From Cohnella kolymensis (GTDB lineage: Bacteria > Bacillota > Bacilli > Paenibacillales > Paenibacillaceae): DNA of 64,000 nucleotides. The stretch is from positions 41,221 to 105,220 of the forward strand of contig NZ_JXAL01000021.1 of NCBI RefSeq assembly GCF_000829465.1. Reading direction: 5' to 3'. This document shows positions 18,035 to 27,150 of the stretch, piece by piece. Position numbers and translations under genes: made by a program. The first letter of the stretch is position 1. The number at the start of each line of letters is the position of its first letter. The notes below the pieces were generated by a model. It ran no database searches and was not told the DNA's origin. It saw nothing but the letters and a program-made list of their open reading frames with translations.

Positions 18035-20269
18035 ATGAAAACTCCTGAAACACTTTACCCTTTCCCTCTTCTACCTACTGCAAAAAACTTAAGTTTGACG
18101 GGAATCACTCGAACAATTAACCGTTCATCTTTGAAAGTCCGTCTAGAAGAACCGTTCCTCTCGATTCAAAAAGTTGTAGTTGAAGAGCTGCAGAAGCTTC
18201 AATTTTCATCAATTGTATGCGACACCTCAGGACCGAACTCCTCATCACAGCTGATTTTCCTGGCAAGTGAATCTCTTGATCCGGAAGACCGGCTCTCACT
18301 TCAGCAAGAGAATGTTCCCGAGCAGTCCTATGTGCTTGAAATTAATGAACGTCAAATCCGCATCGGAGCATTAACAGCCCATGGCGCTCTTTACGGATTA
18401 GCCACTCTGGCGCAAATGCTCAGCTATGACTCGAATTCGCAAATCCCTTGTTTGAAAATCATTGATGGCCCCGATGTTCCGGAGCGGGTCATTTCTCCTA
18501 CTTTGACTTGGTATGCCGGATTTGCCCGTATAGGGTTCGGCATGCAGCTGTGGGACGGCGAACGCTGGAAGCGTTTCGTTGACTGGTGCTTCATCCACAA
18601 AATAAATTCCTTAAACATCGTGATGTACGGGTTTTGGCCGTTTGAATTTCCGGAGTACCCGGAGACGGTACTGAGGAACATATCGGTTAAAACATGGTCC
18701 AAAGAAACCCGGGATTGGCTCGACGTTTCGTTCACGCACCCCAATTTGATTAAGCCTTTTCTTAGCGACATTATAAATTACGCCAATCGGCGGGGCATTT
18801 CGATGTATGCCTATATTGGGCTGAATTCGTACAGCGGAGGATACCCGGTCGTCCATCCGGAAAGCAGGGCCGTTCTTTCGGATGAGTTGCAAAGCAAAGG
18901 CCATGTCAACAGTTATGACTCGATGTGCCCTTCTCGGCCGGAGGTGCGTGAGTATCTGATCAACAATGTCAAAAGGATCGAGGAGCTGGGCTTTAACGGC
19001 CTCGTATTCGAGGAAAGCGAAGAAGTGCAGTGGTTTTGCCAGTGTGAAGAATGTCAGTTGAAGTATGGGCATCTTGCCCCGAACGACGCAAAGCACACGG
19101 TTTCCGTCGAACTGCTTCAGGAATATTCCAAGGTTCTTAGCCCAGTTACACTCATGGGCGTACGTTGGCTGCGGGAGCCTCCTATTGTGAAGTCGGAAAG
19201 CTATTTGCAAGATTGGGCGAACAAGCTGCCGAAACACGTGAAACTGTTCTGGGCTCCCGGCCTCGAAGACGACGACCGGGAATTTCTAAAATGGATCGGA
19301 ATCTTCGGCAAGGACCGTATTTATTCCCGCAACTGCGAAGGCAGCGGCTTTGCGGCAAGTTTGGGCCGAATCCCCTACCTGATTCCCGATACTTTCCCGG
19401 ATACGCTCAAGAACTATGCTTTCCAGCATTTATGGAACGACATCTCCCAATTTCAAGGGGCCGTAAACCAGAACTGTACGGGCATTAACGGATACGGGTT
19501 CGAGTGGTATGGGCATGAGCACTATTTTATGGCGGCGGCTCAATACGGTTGGGACTGCTGGAGGTTCGGACACGACGACTATCTCACCCACGGCTCCCGT
19601 CACCTGTTCGGCGAGGAAAACGGGGCACGGTATGAAAGAATCGTACGAAACATTCCTTGCATTCACGAGACGCAAATTTGCGAGAAGCTGCCGTCATTTC
19701 CTTTTATGCCTAATAAGTACGTCGGCGATGAAGGTTCCGCCTATCTCGGCTTAATGGCGGATCAAGCGGAACTGGTACTCACTGACTTGCAGGCCATACT
19801 CCAAACCCCGGGGCTTACCGACATTCAGTCTGAATGCGCTGAAGCTACTCTGCTAATGGCCAAACGAATGCAAGCGGTGATCCGAGCCGGGCTTTACTAT
19901 AACCACTTCCTGACTGCGATGAAGAATGGGACCCGCGACTTAACAATTCTCCGTCATTACGCGAAAAAGTCGCTTCATTACGCTGAGGAGAATTACAGCA
20001 TCATTAAGGAAAACTACTTCGATTCTCATGATCATACTTGGACTGGAGTCGCAATCGGCGAATATTACATTCCGCTCGTTATCAATGAATATAAAAAGGT
20101 ATTTTCGAGCGTGCTCGGGGACGAGTTCGCACCTGATCCTTCTATAGCACCGATCGTCGGCGGGGAAAGCCTGCCTTGGGAGTGGCTGCTTGAGTGGGGG
20201 CCGAGAATTGCCAAAGCAAAGCCGACTGCCGCTATTCGTGAAGGCAACGTATCCATTAGGGTGCCATAA
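18035..20269 (+). CDS. Glycoside-hydrolase-like protein (GH20/GH67-type fold)
   Basis: This is a 744-residue cytoplasmic protein with no signal peptide. Residues ~10-145 resemble the GH20b/alpha-glucuronidase N-terminal domain (ESYVL-like VPEQSYVLEINERQIRIGA, AHGALYGLATLAQML). Residues ~155-450 look like a TIM barrel (WKRFVDWCFIHKINSLNIVMYGFW). An acidic motif VFEESEE near 327 is followed by a cysteine cluster FCQCEEC, as seen in GH20-, GH67- and DUF4838-like enzymes. The rest is helical. It probably attacks an imported glycoside, since its operon carries a sugar importer. I cannot name the catalytic pair or substrate with confidence. It starts at an ATG after GGGAGGA. Confidence 0.65.
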   Translation: MKTPETLYPFPLLPTAKNLSLTGITRTINRSSLKVRLEEPFLSIQKVVVEELQKLQFSSIVCDTSGPNSSSQLIFLASESLDPEDRLSLQQENVPEQSYVLEINERQIRIGALTAHGALYGLATLAQMLSYDSNSQIPCLKIIDGPDVPERVISPTLTWYAGFARIGFGMQLWDGERWKRFVDWCFIHKINSLNIVMYGFWPFEFPEYPETVLRNISVKTWSKETRDWLDVSFTHPNLIKPFLSDIINYANRRGISMYAYIGLNSYSGGYPVVHPESRAVLSDELQSKGHVNSYDSMCPSRPEVREYLINNVKRIEELGFNGLVFEESEEVQWFCQCEECQLKYGHLAPNDAKHTVSVELLQEYSKVLSPVTLMGVRWLREPPIVKSESYLQDWANKLPKHVKLFWAPGLEDDDREFLKWIGIFGKDRIYSRNCEGSGFAASLGRIPYLIPDTFPDTLKNYAFQHLWNDISQFQGAVNQNCTGINGYGFEWYGHEHYFMAAAQYGWDCWRFGHDDYLTHGSRHLFGEENGARYERIVRNIPCIHETQICEKLPSFPFMPNKYVGDEGSAYLGLMADQAELVLTDLQAILQTPGLTDIQSECAEATLLMAKRMQAVIRAGLYYNHFLTAMKNGTRDLTILRHYAKKSLHYAEENYSIIKENYFDSHDHTWTGVAIGEYYIPLVINEYKKVFSSVLGDEFAPDPSIAPIVGGESLPWEWLLEWGPRIAKAKPTAAIREGNVSIRVP

Positions 20270-20285
20270 GGAGGCTGCTAAACCG

Positions 20286-21433
20286 GTGAAACCGCTAGTA
20301 CTCGGCATTCTGGAAGACCTGATTCGAATCGAGAGCGTGAATCCCCATTATGAAGAAGGTGCTCAAGGCGAAACCGAGGTAACCCGCTACATTGAGCATT
20401 TTTGCATAAACGCCGGACTTCCGTGCTATCGGCAGCCGGTATTGCCGGGACGCGACAATCTGATCGTCGAATTGACAACCGGTCACCCCGATCGTGTGCT
20501 GCTCTTTGAAGCCCATATGGATACCGTATCCGTCGGCAGCATGACTGACCCGTTTGCGCCCCGTTACGATGGCAACCGTCTGTATGGACGCGGATCTTGC
20601 GATACGAAAGGTTCCTTGTCCGCCATGCTGGCTGCCCTTGAATTCTGTGCCCGTAATAGAGACCGGTTCGGCTGCGATATCGTACTGTGTGCCTCTGTAG
20701 ACGAAGAATATGCCTATCGGGGACTGACGGCCTTTATGGATTTGAATATGAACATTCATGGAGCGGTTGTCGGCGAGCGACTAATCTCGATATCGTCGTC
20801 GCTCATAAAGGCTGCGCGCGGTTTGCCGTGACAACTCATGGGAAAGCGGCCCATAGCTCCGTGCCCGGCGAGGGTATCAACGCCATCGTCCATATGACGG
20901 CCGTTATCGACTATATTCATCGCTCAATTGAACCGGAGCTGGCTAAGGTTTCCCACCCGCTGTGCGGTGCCTCTACCATCTCCATCGGAAAGATCAGCGG
21001 CGGTAAACAGATTAATATCGTTCCCGAATCTTGTGTTATCGAGGTCGACCGGAGAATTATTCCCGGCGAGGATCCGTATCAAGTCATGGACGCTATTACA
21101 CGACAACTCAACACCCAGATTAGTAGACTCGGTATTGAGCATCAGATTGACACACTACTTCTCGACTGGGCTCTCAACACACCGATTGATGCCCGGATCG
21201 TACGGAGCGCGCAAGAAGCCGCGCGAAGGCTGGGATTGAATGCAGCGCCAGCCGGAGCAACCTATGGCAGCGATGCCAGCAAGCTGCAGGCTCTTAAAGG
21301 GATCCCGAGCATCGTACTCGGACCTGGTTCAATTAACCAAGCCCATACCGTCAACGAGTGGGTGCCTGTTTCCGAAGTGGAACAAGCCGTGGACTTCTAT
21401 ATTGGAATTGCGGAAAGTTTCGGAGAACAGTGA
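20286..21433 (+). CDS. M20 family amidohydrolase/deacylase (frameshifted)
   Basis: This is a DapE/ArgE/ACY1-family zinc amidohydrolase of about 380 residues when joined. The metal motifs are FEAHMDTV (His-x-Asp), GRGSCDTKGSLSAML and the catalytic VDEEYA. The dimerisation domain (HKGCARFAVTTHGKAAHSS) is in the second frame. The frames meet near 20787, where adding one C to GAGCGACT gives G-E-P-T-N-L-D, the family's usual sequence. The GTG at 20286 follows AAGGAGG, 16 bp after the preceding stop. In this operon it may remove an N-acyl group or open an amide in the imported compound. Confidence 0.8.
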
Positions 21434-21467
21434 ACCGAAGATACGAGCCGAAGGAGAGAATGGAAGA

Positions 21468-21869
21468 ATGGTAGAAAAGGCTGGCAAAACGATTATCCGC
21501 ACAGATAAAGCGCCGGTACCTTCCGGAAGTTACTCGCAGGCGGTCAAATACGGAGACCTGGTCTATGTCGCCGGAACCTGTCCCTTTGAACTTGGAACAG
21601 GTAAGCTTCTGCATCCTGAGAACATGGAAGAGCAAACCCGACTTGTTCTTCAATACATGTCGGAAATATTGGCGGCGGCCGGAAGTTCCTTAGAACAGGT
21701 CGTCAAAGTCACCTCGTACATTAACGACTTGGATCGTTTCCGGGAATACGATACGGCATATAGAGAGTTTTTCCCGGTAGCCCCTCCTGCAAGAAGCACG
21801 GTAGAAATCGGCAAATTTCCGCCGGGAATGTGCGTCGAAATTGAATGCATCGCCGGAGTGACGGACTGA
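21468..21869 (+). CDS. RidA family enamine/imine deaminase
   Basis: This is a 133-residue YjgF/YER057c/UK114 family protein. Conserved features are APVPSGSYSQAV near the N-terminus, VYVAGTCPFELGTGKL, and the late segment PPARSTVEIGKFPPGMCVEIECIA, which contains the arginine that binds the carboxylate of 2-imino acids. It hydrolyses reactive enamine/imine intermediates to keto acids and ammonia. Its place between an amidohydrolase and a PLP enzyme suggests that an enamine arises during this pathway. The ATG at 21468 has AAGGAGAG upstream; its stop overlaps the next start. Confidence 0.88.
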   Translation: MVEKAGKTIIRTDKAPVPSGSYSQAVKYGDLVYVAGTCPFELGTGKLLHPENMEEQTRLVLQYMSEILAAAGSSLEQVVKVTSYINDLDRFREYDTAYREFFPVAPPARSTVEIGKFPPGMCVEIECIAGVTD

Positions 21870-22606
21870 TGAAACTGTCGGATCGCGTTTACTTGGTCGG
21901 AAGCGGAAAATTCGGAATGGAAATGAGCCATTCCATGGACTGTAATGTGTACTTGTTGGATTGCGGCGAGGAATACGCCCTGATCGATGCAGGAAGCGGA
22001 CTGGAGCCGGAAAGAATTGTCCGGAATATCGAGAACAACGGGATTTCTATGGATCGTGTCACCCATTTGCTGCTTACGCATATTCACGGCGATCACGCGG
22101 CGGGAACTGCCTATTGGAGAGAGCGCTTCGGGTTAAAGGTCGCCGTATCGAAGGAAGCCGCCCCTTGGTTGGCAAATGGCGATAGGGACAAGACGAGCCT
22201 GAATCACGCCATTAAAGGCGGCGTGTACCCGCCCGATTTCCAGTATCCGGCTTGCCAGGTTGACATTGCGCTGGAGGATGATTGCACTTTGACCATTGGA
22301 CAGTTATCGCTCTCTGCGCTGGCGACACCCGGGCATTCCCGCGGACACCTTTCCTTCTATTGGGAGGAAAATGGCGATAAGTGCTTGTTCTCTGGAGACG
22401 CCGTTTTTGCCGCTGGAAAAGTGGTCATTCAGTACATCTGGGACTGCATCATCGAAGAGTATGCGGCGACAGTCGACAAACTCAATCGACTGAGCATCGA
22501 CTCATTGTATCCCGGCCATGGCCCGTTCCTTTGCTCTAATGCACGAAACCACATCGAAGCAGCGCACCGTTATTTCAGCAAACTCGAGGTGCCGCCGAAC
22601 TTATAA
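21869..22606 (+). CDS. MBL-fold hydrolase in the catabolic operon
   Basis: This is a 245-residue metallo-beta-lactamase-fold protein with THIHGDHAAG, a second histidine in TPGHSRGHLSF, the bridging aspartate in LFSGDAVFA and LYPGHGPF, a complete glyoxalase-II-like metal site. The start ATG overlaps the RidA stop (TGATG), so the two are coupled. It may hydrolyse a thioester or lactone formed in the pathway, but this is inference. Confidence 0.85.
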   Translation: MKLSDRVYLVGSGKFGMEMSHSMDCNVYLLDCGEEYALIDAGSGLEPERIVRNIENNGISMDRVTHLLLTHIHGDHAAGTAYWRERFGLKVAVSKEAAPWLANGDRDKTSLNHAIKGGVYPPDFQYPACQVDIALEDDCTLTIGQLSLSALATPGHSRGHLSFYWEENGDKCLFSGDAVFAAGKVVIQYIWDCIIEEYAATVDKLNRLSIDSLYPGHGPFLCSNARNHIEAAHRYFSKLEVPPNL

Positions 22607-22646
22607 TCGGCAGCCGGCGATGATGTCAAAAGGAGTGAGGCCTGAA

Positions 22647-23792
22647 ATGAAAGCATTATTACCAAAAGACCAGTTTATCGGGTTGGATAGGTGCACCTGG
22701 TTATTCAGCGGAGCGGAAACTCCCTCGCATCGGGGCAGCTTGGAAGCTATGACAGAGTATATGCATTATCGCAGCCTCGGTCCGAAGGGACGCGAGCGAA
22801 ACGCTGTTATAGAAGCCGAGTGCAAACAAAATCTTGCCGCCTTAATGCAAGGTCAAGCGGAGGATATCGCGTTGTTATCCAATTCCTCCGAGGCGATTTC
22901 GATGATTGCTCGCGCAATGGATTTCAAGCCGGGCGACAACGTTATTATCCATACTTTGGAATTCCCCTCTGGCGTTCTTCCTTGGCTCGCATTACAGCAG
23001 CAGGGTGTAGAAATTCGCGTTATTTCCCATCAGAATTGGCAAGTCGAACCTGCCGATTTGTTAAGCCGAATGGATGATCGAACCCGTTTGGTTATGACCA
23101 GCCATGTCAGCTATTTAACCGGATCACGTATCGATTACAAAGCATTATATCGTGAGATCAAGAAAACCGACGCTTTACTGATGTTGGATGTCACCCAATC
23201 ACTAGGCGTCGTACCGGTCGAGATGTACGATGCCGACTTTGTTGTATGCAGCTCTTATAAATGGCTTTTATCGGTTCATGGCGTTGGAATTCTCGGCATT
23301 AACCCAAGGAGGACATCCTCCATTCTCCCCAAATATGTCGGGTGGCGCAGCGTTAAAGAAACAATCGGTTCCAAGCGATTCGAATCATTTGATTTTCAAG
23401 ACGACGCTCGAAGGTTCGAGCTCGGATATCCGAGCTACTCAACCATCTACGCCCTCAACTTTTCTAGCGCGTTGCTGCTGGATATAGGCATTGAAAATAT
23501 AGAAAGTCACGTCCTCTCCCTCGGCAGCCGCTTGATCAGTGATCTGCGCAATTTGGGATTTGATGTAATGACACCCGAGGAGCCGGTCCGAAGAGCAGGC
23601 AACATTTGTGTAAAATGGGACGCAGCTGAGGATGTTGCGCAAAAGCTGATGGATGAACAAGTCTATATAATGGGCAGCGACGGGAGGATTCGCGCTTCCA
23701 TCCATTTATTTAATGACGCCGGCGATGTTGGAAGACTTATCGAGCTTCTTCCTGCCTGCACCGGCATGCGCCTGCGCGAAGGAGGACGTTGA
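22647..23792 (+). CDS. Class V aminotransferase / cysteine desulfurase-like PLP enzyme
   Basis: This is a fold-type I PLP enzyme of 381 residues. It has TWLFSGAETPSHRGSL, LSNSSEAISMIARA, the cofactor aspartate in LMLDVTQSLGVVPV and the Schiff-base lysine in VCSSYKWLLSVHGVG. The architecture is that of the isopenicillin-N-epimerase/selenocysteine-lyase branch, whose members catalyse epimerisation, elimination or transamination. The ATG at 22647 has AAAGGAGTG upstream. A beta-elimination role would release an enamine for the RidA protein encoded two genes upstream; that link is inferred. Confidence 0.85.
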   Translation: MKALLPKDQFIGLDRCTWLFSGAETPSHRGSLEAMTEYMHYRSLGPKGRERNAVIEAECKQNLAALMQGQAEDIALLSNSSEAISMIARAMDFKPGDNVIIHTLEFPSGVLPWLALQQQGVEIRVISHQNWQVEPADLLSRMDDRTRLVMTSHVSYLTGSRIDYKALYREIKKTDALLMLDVTQSLGVVPVEMYDADFVVCSSYKWLLSVHGVGILGINPRRTSSILPKYVGWRSVKETIGSKRFESFDFQDDARRFELGYPSYSTIYALNFSSALLLDIGIENIESHVLSLGSRLISDLRNLGFDVMTPEEPVRRAGNICVKWDAAEDVAQKLMDEQVYIMGSDGRIRASIHLFNDAGDVGRLIELLPACTGMRLREGGR

Positions 23793-23794
23793 TT

Positions 23795-24814
23795 ATGAAA
23801 GCCTTAGTATGGACGGCACCGGAGAAGATGGACTATGAGGAAATTGACCAGCCTGACATCCTTCCGGACGAAGTGCTGCTCAAGGTAGAGACGGTCGGTA
23901 TATGCGGATCGGAAATCGAAGGCTATCTCGGGCATAACAGCCTGCGAATTCCCCCGCTTGTCATGGGACACGAGTTTTCCGGCACGGTTGAGGATGTAGG
24001 CGGCAATGTGGATTCTATACCTCTTGGGCAAAAGGCAGTGGTAAATCCCCTTCTCTATTGCGGCATTTGCGCTTCCTGCCGAAAGGGGCTCACCAATCTG
24101 TGCAGCAGCAGACGAATCATCGGCATTCACCGGTCCGGAGCGTTCGCCGAATGGGTCGCCGTGCCCGCTAAAGCGATGGTATCGATACCGCCGCATATGG
24201 ATTCGCGGAGAGCCGCTTTGGCGGAGCCGCTGGCATGCTCCCTTCGGGCTACCCGGCGTGTCATGCAGCGGCATCCATTCGCAAACGTACTCATCTTCGG
24301 CGCCGGCGGGATCGGGCTCTTATGCGCCAAAATTGCGAAGCTGCTCGGCGCTTACTCCGTTATTCTAGCGGATACCAACCCCGAAAGGTTAAGCGTCGCA
24401 ATTCAGTGCGGTGCCGACCAAACCGTCAATCCGAAAGAGGAATCGCTGCCGGAAATGATCCAAACCTACGCGGGCAACAAAGGAATTGATGTCGTCATCG
24501 ATGCAGCAGGCTTTCAGCCGACGCGGGAAATGTCGCTCAGCCTAATTAATCCGGGAGGCACGTTTATGAACATCGGTCTCGGCATCGACGATACCTCATT
24601 ACGGATCAATCATCTGATCCGAAGCGAAATCGAGATACTCGGTTCTTTCTGCTACACCGCCCAAGATTTCCACGATGCCGTTCAGTTACTTGCGGCCGGC
24701 ACCGTAACGGAAGAAGGATGGACGGAAACACGCAGCTTGAAAGACGGCTGGCAGGCTTTCGCCGAGTTGACTGCAGGCAAAGTAACGTCCGGCAAAATAT
24801 TTCTGACACCCTAG
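23795..24814 (+). CDS. Zinc-dependent MDR alcohol/polyol dehydrogenase
   Basis: This is a 339-residue medium-chain dehydrogenase. Catalytic zinc ligands are the cysteine in VGICGSEIEGY and the histidine-glutamate pair in MGHEFSG. The structural zinc lobe is CGICASCRKGLTNLC. The Rossmann motif is FGAGGIGLLCAKIAKLLGA, with an aspartate (LADTNPERL) at the end of beta-2 favouring NAD. It resembles sorbitol/threonine/galactitol dehydrogenases and should oxidise a secondary alcohol of the pathway substrate. The ATG at 23795 has GGAGG 9 nt upstream. Confidence 0.9.
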   Translation: MKALVWTAPEKMDYEEIDQPDILPDEVLLKVETVGICGSEIEGYLGHNSLRIPPLVMGHEFSGTVEDVGGNVDSIPLGQKAVVNPLLYCGICASCRKGLTNLCSSRRIIGIHRSGAFAEWVAVPAKAMVSIPPHMDSRRAALAEPLACSLRATRRVMQRHPFANVLIFGAGGIGLLCAKIAKLLGAYSVILADTNPERLSVAIQCGADQTVNPKEESLPEMIQTYAGNKGIDVVIDAAGFQPTREMSLSLINPGGTFMNIGLGIDDTSLRINHLIRSEIEILGSFCYTAQDFHDAVQLLAAGTVTEEGWTETRSLKDGWQAFAELTAGKVTSGKIFLTP

Positions 24815-24826
24815 GAGGCGTTCGGC

Positions 24827-25828
24827 ATGAAAAGACTCAAAGCTGGCATTCTCGGCCTCGGCAGCTGGGGGGAATGCCATTTGGAAGCCTGCATGTCGCT
24901 GCCTCACATCGAAGTCTCTGCAATATGCGATTTGCGTGAGGATCGTGTGCGGTACTTAGGTGATCGATATTCCATTCAGGGTCAGTACACCGATGAGGAT
25001 GATTTAATTACACGTGAGGATCTTGATTTGATTATCGTAGTGACTTTTGAAAAGGAGCACCTCCGCCCGACTTTAAAAGCACTTCAGGCAGGCAAGCATG
25101 TTCTGGTAGAAAAACCGGTGACGACATCCATAGAAGAAGCGGAAATGATGCAAAAAGCTGCGGAAGCAGCCGGACGACATGTCATTCCAGGCCATTTGCT
25201 CCGCTTCGAACCGAAATATGCGGAGACGCACCGGGCCATTCTGGATGGACGTATAGGTCCTCCCTTATCAATGTACTTCAAACGCTCCCGGCAGCACTCG
25301 TTGTTTGCGACCTATCAAAGGACGCATACGGTTTATGAATTAATGATTCACGATTTGGATTTGGCTCTCTGGTACGCGGGAAGCCGGGTAAGCAAGGTGC
25401 GTGCTTATGGCTTGTCGCCATCCGGTGCCGCAACCCCTGAGATATTGTGGGCTTGTCTTCAGTTCGAGACCGGTGCTTTGGCCATGCTGCAGAGCAACTG
25501 GATGACACCGGATGAAGCGGGAATTGTCATACATGATTCGGCTGAAATTATCGGAACCAACGGCCTGGCCCGCTTCGACACCGAGCCCGCGGGTTTACAA
25601 GTCCTAAGCAGTTCCGGCCGTATCACAACGGACTTCTCCGTTCATCACCGTTTGAACGGACAGGCAGCGGGAGCATTGAGGGATCAGCTTGATTATGTCG
25701 CTCGATGCCTCATAACCGGTAATCCTCCGGATCGAATTTCCTTCACCGACGCCGTCCAAGGAGTTAAAGTAGCCGATGCCATCGTCCGTTCGGCATCCAC
25801 CGGACAGGAAATCGAACTGCTGTCATAG
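24827..25828 (+). CDS. Gfo/Idh/MocA family oxidoreductase
   Basis: This is a 333-residue NAD(P)-dependent oxidoreductase. The N-terminal Rossmann fold starts AGILGLGSWGECHLEA, the signature EKP lies in GKHVLVEKPVTTSIEEAE, and the C-terminal alpha/beta domain includes YELMIHDLDLALWYAG, where the H-D-x-x-L pattern supplies catalytic residues. These enzymes oxidise sugars, inositols or amino-sugar derivatives. The gene starts 12 bp after the MDR stop behind AGGAGG. Two dehydrogenases in tandem suggest sequential oxidation of one ring or chain. Confidence 0.9.
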   Translation: MKRLKAGILGLGSWGECHLEACMSLPHIEVSAICDLREDRVRYLGDRYSIQGQYTDEDDLITREDLDLIIVVTFEKEHLRPTLKALQAGKHVLVEKPVTTSIEEAEMMQKAAEAAGRHVIPGHLLRFEPKYAETHRAILDGRIGPPLSMYFKRSRQHSLFATYQRTHTVYELMIHDLDLALWYAGSRVSKVRAYGLSPSGAATPEILWACLQFETGALAMLQSNWMTPDEAGIVIHDSAEIIGTNGLARFDTEPAGLQVLSSSGRITTDFSVHHRLNGQAAGALRDQLDYVARCLITGNPPDRISFTDAVQGVKVADAIVRSASTGQEIELLS

Positions 25829-25847
25829 ATAAAGGAGGACATAAACT

Positions 25848-26711
25848 TTGAAACTAGTACAGTTTCGTGAGAAAACAGGCTTGGATACTTCGCTGCGATT
25901 AGGAGCGCTTGTGTCACACGATCGCATTTGCGAACTGAAATTCCAGGGCACGATGAAGGATTTGATAGACGCGTGGGAAAAGGATGCCGAGTACAAATCA
26001 AGGGTGGAACGGGACATTGCCGGGGCAGTCACAACGAGGACAGTTAGTGAAGTTCAATTGTGCGCTCCGCTTACCGATCCGGAAAAGCTCATCTTTGTCG
26101 GCTTAAATTATGTGGACCATGCTGCGGAATCGAACATGAGCGTTCCGGAGAAGCCGGTGCTATTCACGAAGTTTAACAACTCAATCATCGGTTCCGACGA
26201 ATCGGTCATTATCCCAAGTGAGGTCAAGCAATGTGATTATGAAGTGGAACTTGCAGTCGTCATAGGCAGAACCGCAAAGTGTGTATCTGAAGACAATGCG
26301 CTGGATTACGTTTTCGGTTATACGGTGATCAACGATGTAAGCGCCCGTGATATCCAATTGACCGAAGGGCAATGGACCCGCGGTAAAGCCATTGATACCT
26401 TCGCTCCGCTCGGACCCCATATCGTTACTGCCGATGAGATAAGCGATGTTCACAACCTTGACATTCGGCTTACCTTGAACGGGGAAATCATGCAGAACGC
26501 CAATACCAAAGATTTGATTTTTAATGTTCCTTATCTGGTGTCGTTTCTGTCACGGACGATTACTTTGAAGCCCGGCGACGTGATTAGCACCGGCACTCCT
26601 CCCGGTGTGGGATTGGGCAGGACACCGCCCGTCTGGTTGAAGGACGGAGACGTTACCGAAGCAAACATTCAAGGAATCGGCACCTTGCGTAATCGATTCA
26701 AAGGTGAATAG
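25848..26711 (+). CDS. Fumarylacetoacetate hydrolase family protein
   Basis: This is a 287-residue FAH-family protein. It has the family's FVGLNYVDHAAESN, the metal-binding E-x-E region in CDYEVELAVVIGRT, VINDVSARDIQ, and the C-terminal GDVISTGTPPGVGLG. Relatives hydrolyse or decarboxylate acylpyruvates, including 2,4-diketo-3-deoxy sugar acids, giving pyruvate. It is the last operon gene, so it likely performs the final C-C cleavage that feeds central metabolism. The start is a TTG 9 nt downstream of AAGGAGG. Confidence 0.88.
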   Translation: MKLVQFREKTGLDTSLRLGALVSHDRICELKFQGTMKDLIDAWEKDAEYKSRVERDIAGAVTTRTVSEVQLCAPLTDPEKLIFVGLNYVDHAAESNMSVPEKPVLFTKFNNSIIGSDESVIIPSEVKQCDYEVELAVVIGRTAKCVSEDNALDYVFGYTVINDVSARDIQLTEGQWTRGKAIDTFAPLGPHIVTADEISDVHNLDIRLTLNGEIMQNANTKDLIFNVPYLVSFLSRTITLKPGDVISTGTPPGVGLGRTPPVWLKDGDVTEANIQGIGTLRNRFKGE

Positions 26712-26720
26712 TGGATTGCA

Positions 26721-26746
26721 ACGGCCCTTGATCGATCAAGGGCCGT
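26721..26746 (+). terminator. Operon-end palindrome/terminator
   Basis: A perfect 13-bp palindromic stem (ACGGCCCTTGATC and its complement) starts 10 bp after the FAH stop and is followed by TTTAA. It closes the long catabolic operon. Confidence 0.75.
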
Positions 26747-26898
26747 TTAACGGCTATAAAGAACTGATTATCCAACAAGACGAAAAATTTTACAAATGTT
26801 AGCCGAAAAGGTGTACACGCAATCGGAGATTGTTAAACAGTTCGGCGATGTCAAGGGCAAGCTATGCTTCTCGTGAGTACACAATCACTCATCAAAGA

Positions 26899-27079
26899 CC
26901 TACTGTATCCAAGTGATATCATAACTGAAAGTAACGGAACTGCCATAAGAAGCTACGAGGATTTTGTAAATCAGGTCTCGTAAAAGTCTCCAGGGGATAC
27001 TCTAACGTTGCATATTTATCGTAATAGGGAGCAAATTTCGGTCGAGGTGCAAGTTGCCGCCAATCCTGTGCCTTATTAA
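26899..27079 (+). pseudogene. HtrA/DegP-type PDZ domain remnant
   Basis: Translated in frame this stretch reads PSDIITESNGTAIRSYEDF, then a stop codon, then PGDTLTLHIYRNREQIS and VEVQV up to a final stop. That is the standard second half of an HtrA/DegP-family PDZ domain. No protease domain precedes it, and an internal TAA interrupts it. A short open stretch at about 26796-26876 in front may be part of the same relic. I read it as decay of a serine protease gene. Confidence 0.65.
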
Positions 27080-27085
27080 TCTTGC

Positions 27086-27126
27086 ATAAACAAAGGCCAT
27101 CCACTAATACCAGGAGTGAGATGGCC
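27086..27126 (-). terminator. Terminator after DUF3105 gene
   Basis: On the minus strand GGCCATC pairs with GATGGCC across an 18-nt loop and is followed by TTTGTTTATG, just downstream of the DUF3105 stop. Confidence 0.6.
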
Positions 27127-27150
27127 ATTTTCTTTAAGCTTGTAACTCCG

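Noticed and set aside
18611..19237. Minus-strand open frame of about 208 codons inside the GH-like gene
   Set aside because: It overlaps a conserved gene entirely, is low in recognisable motifs and results from codon bias on the other strand.
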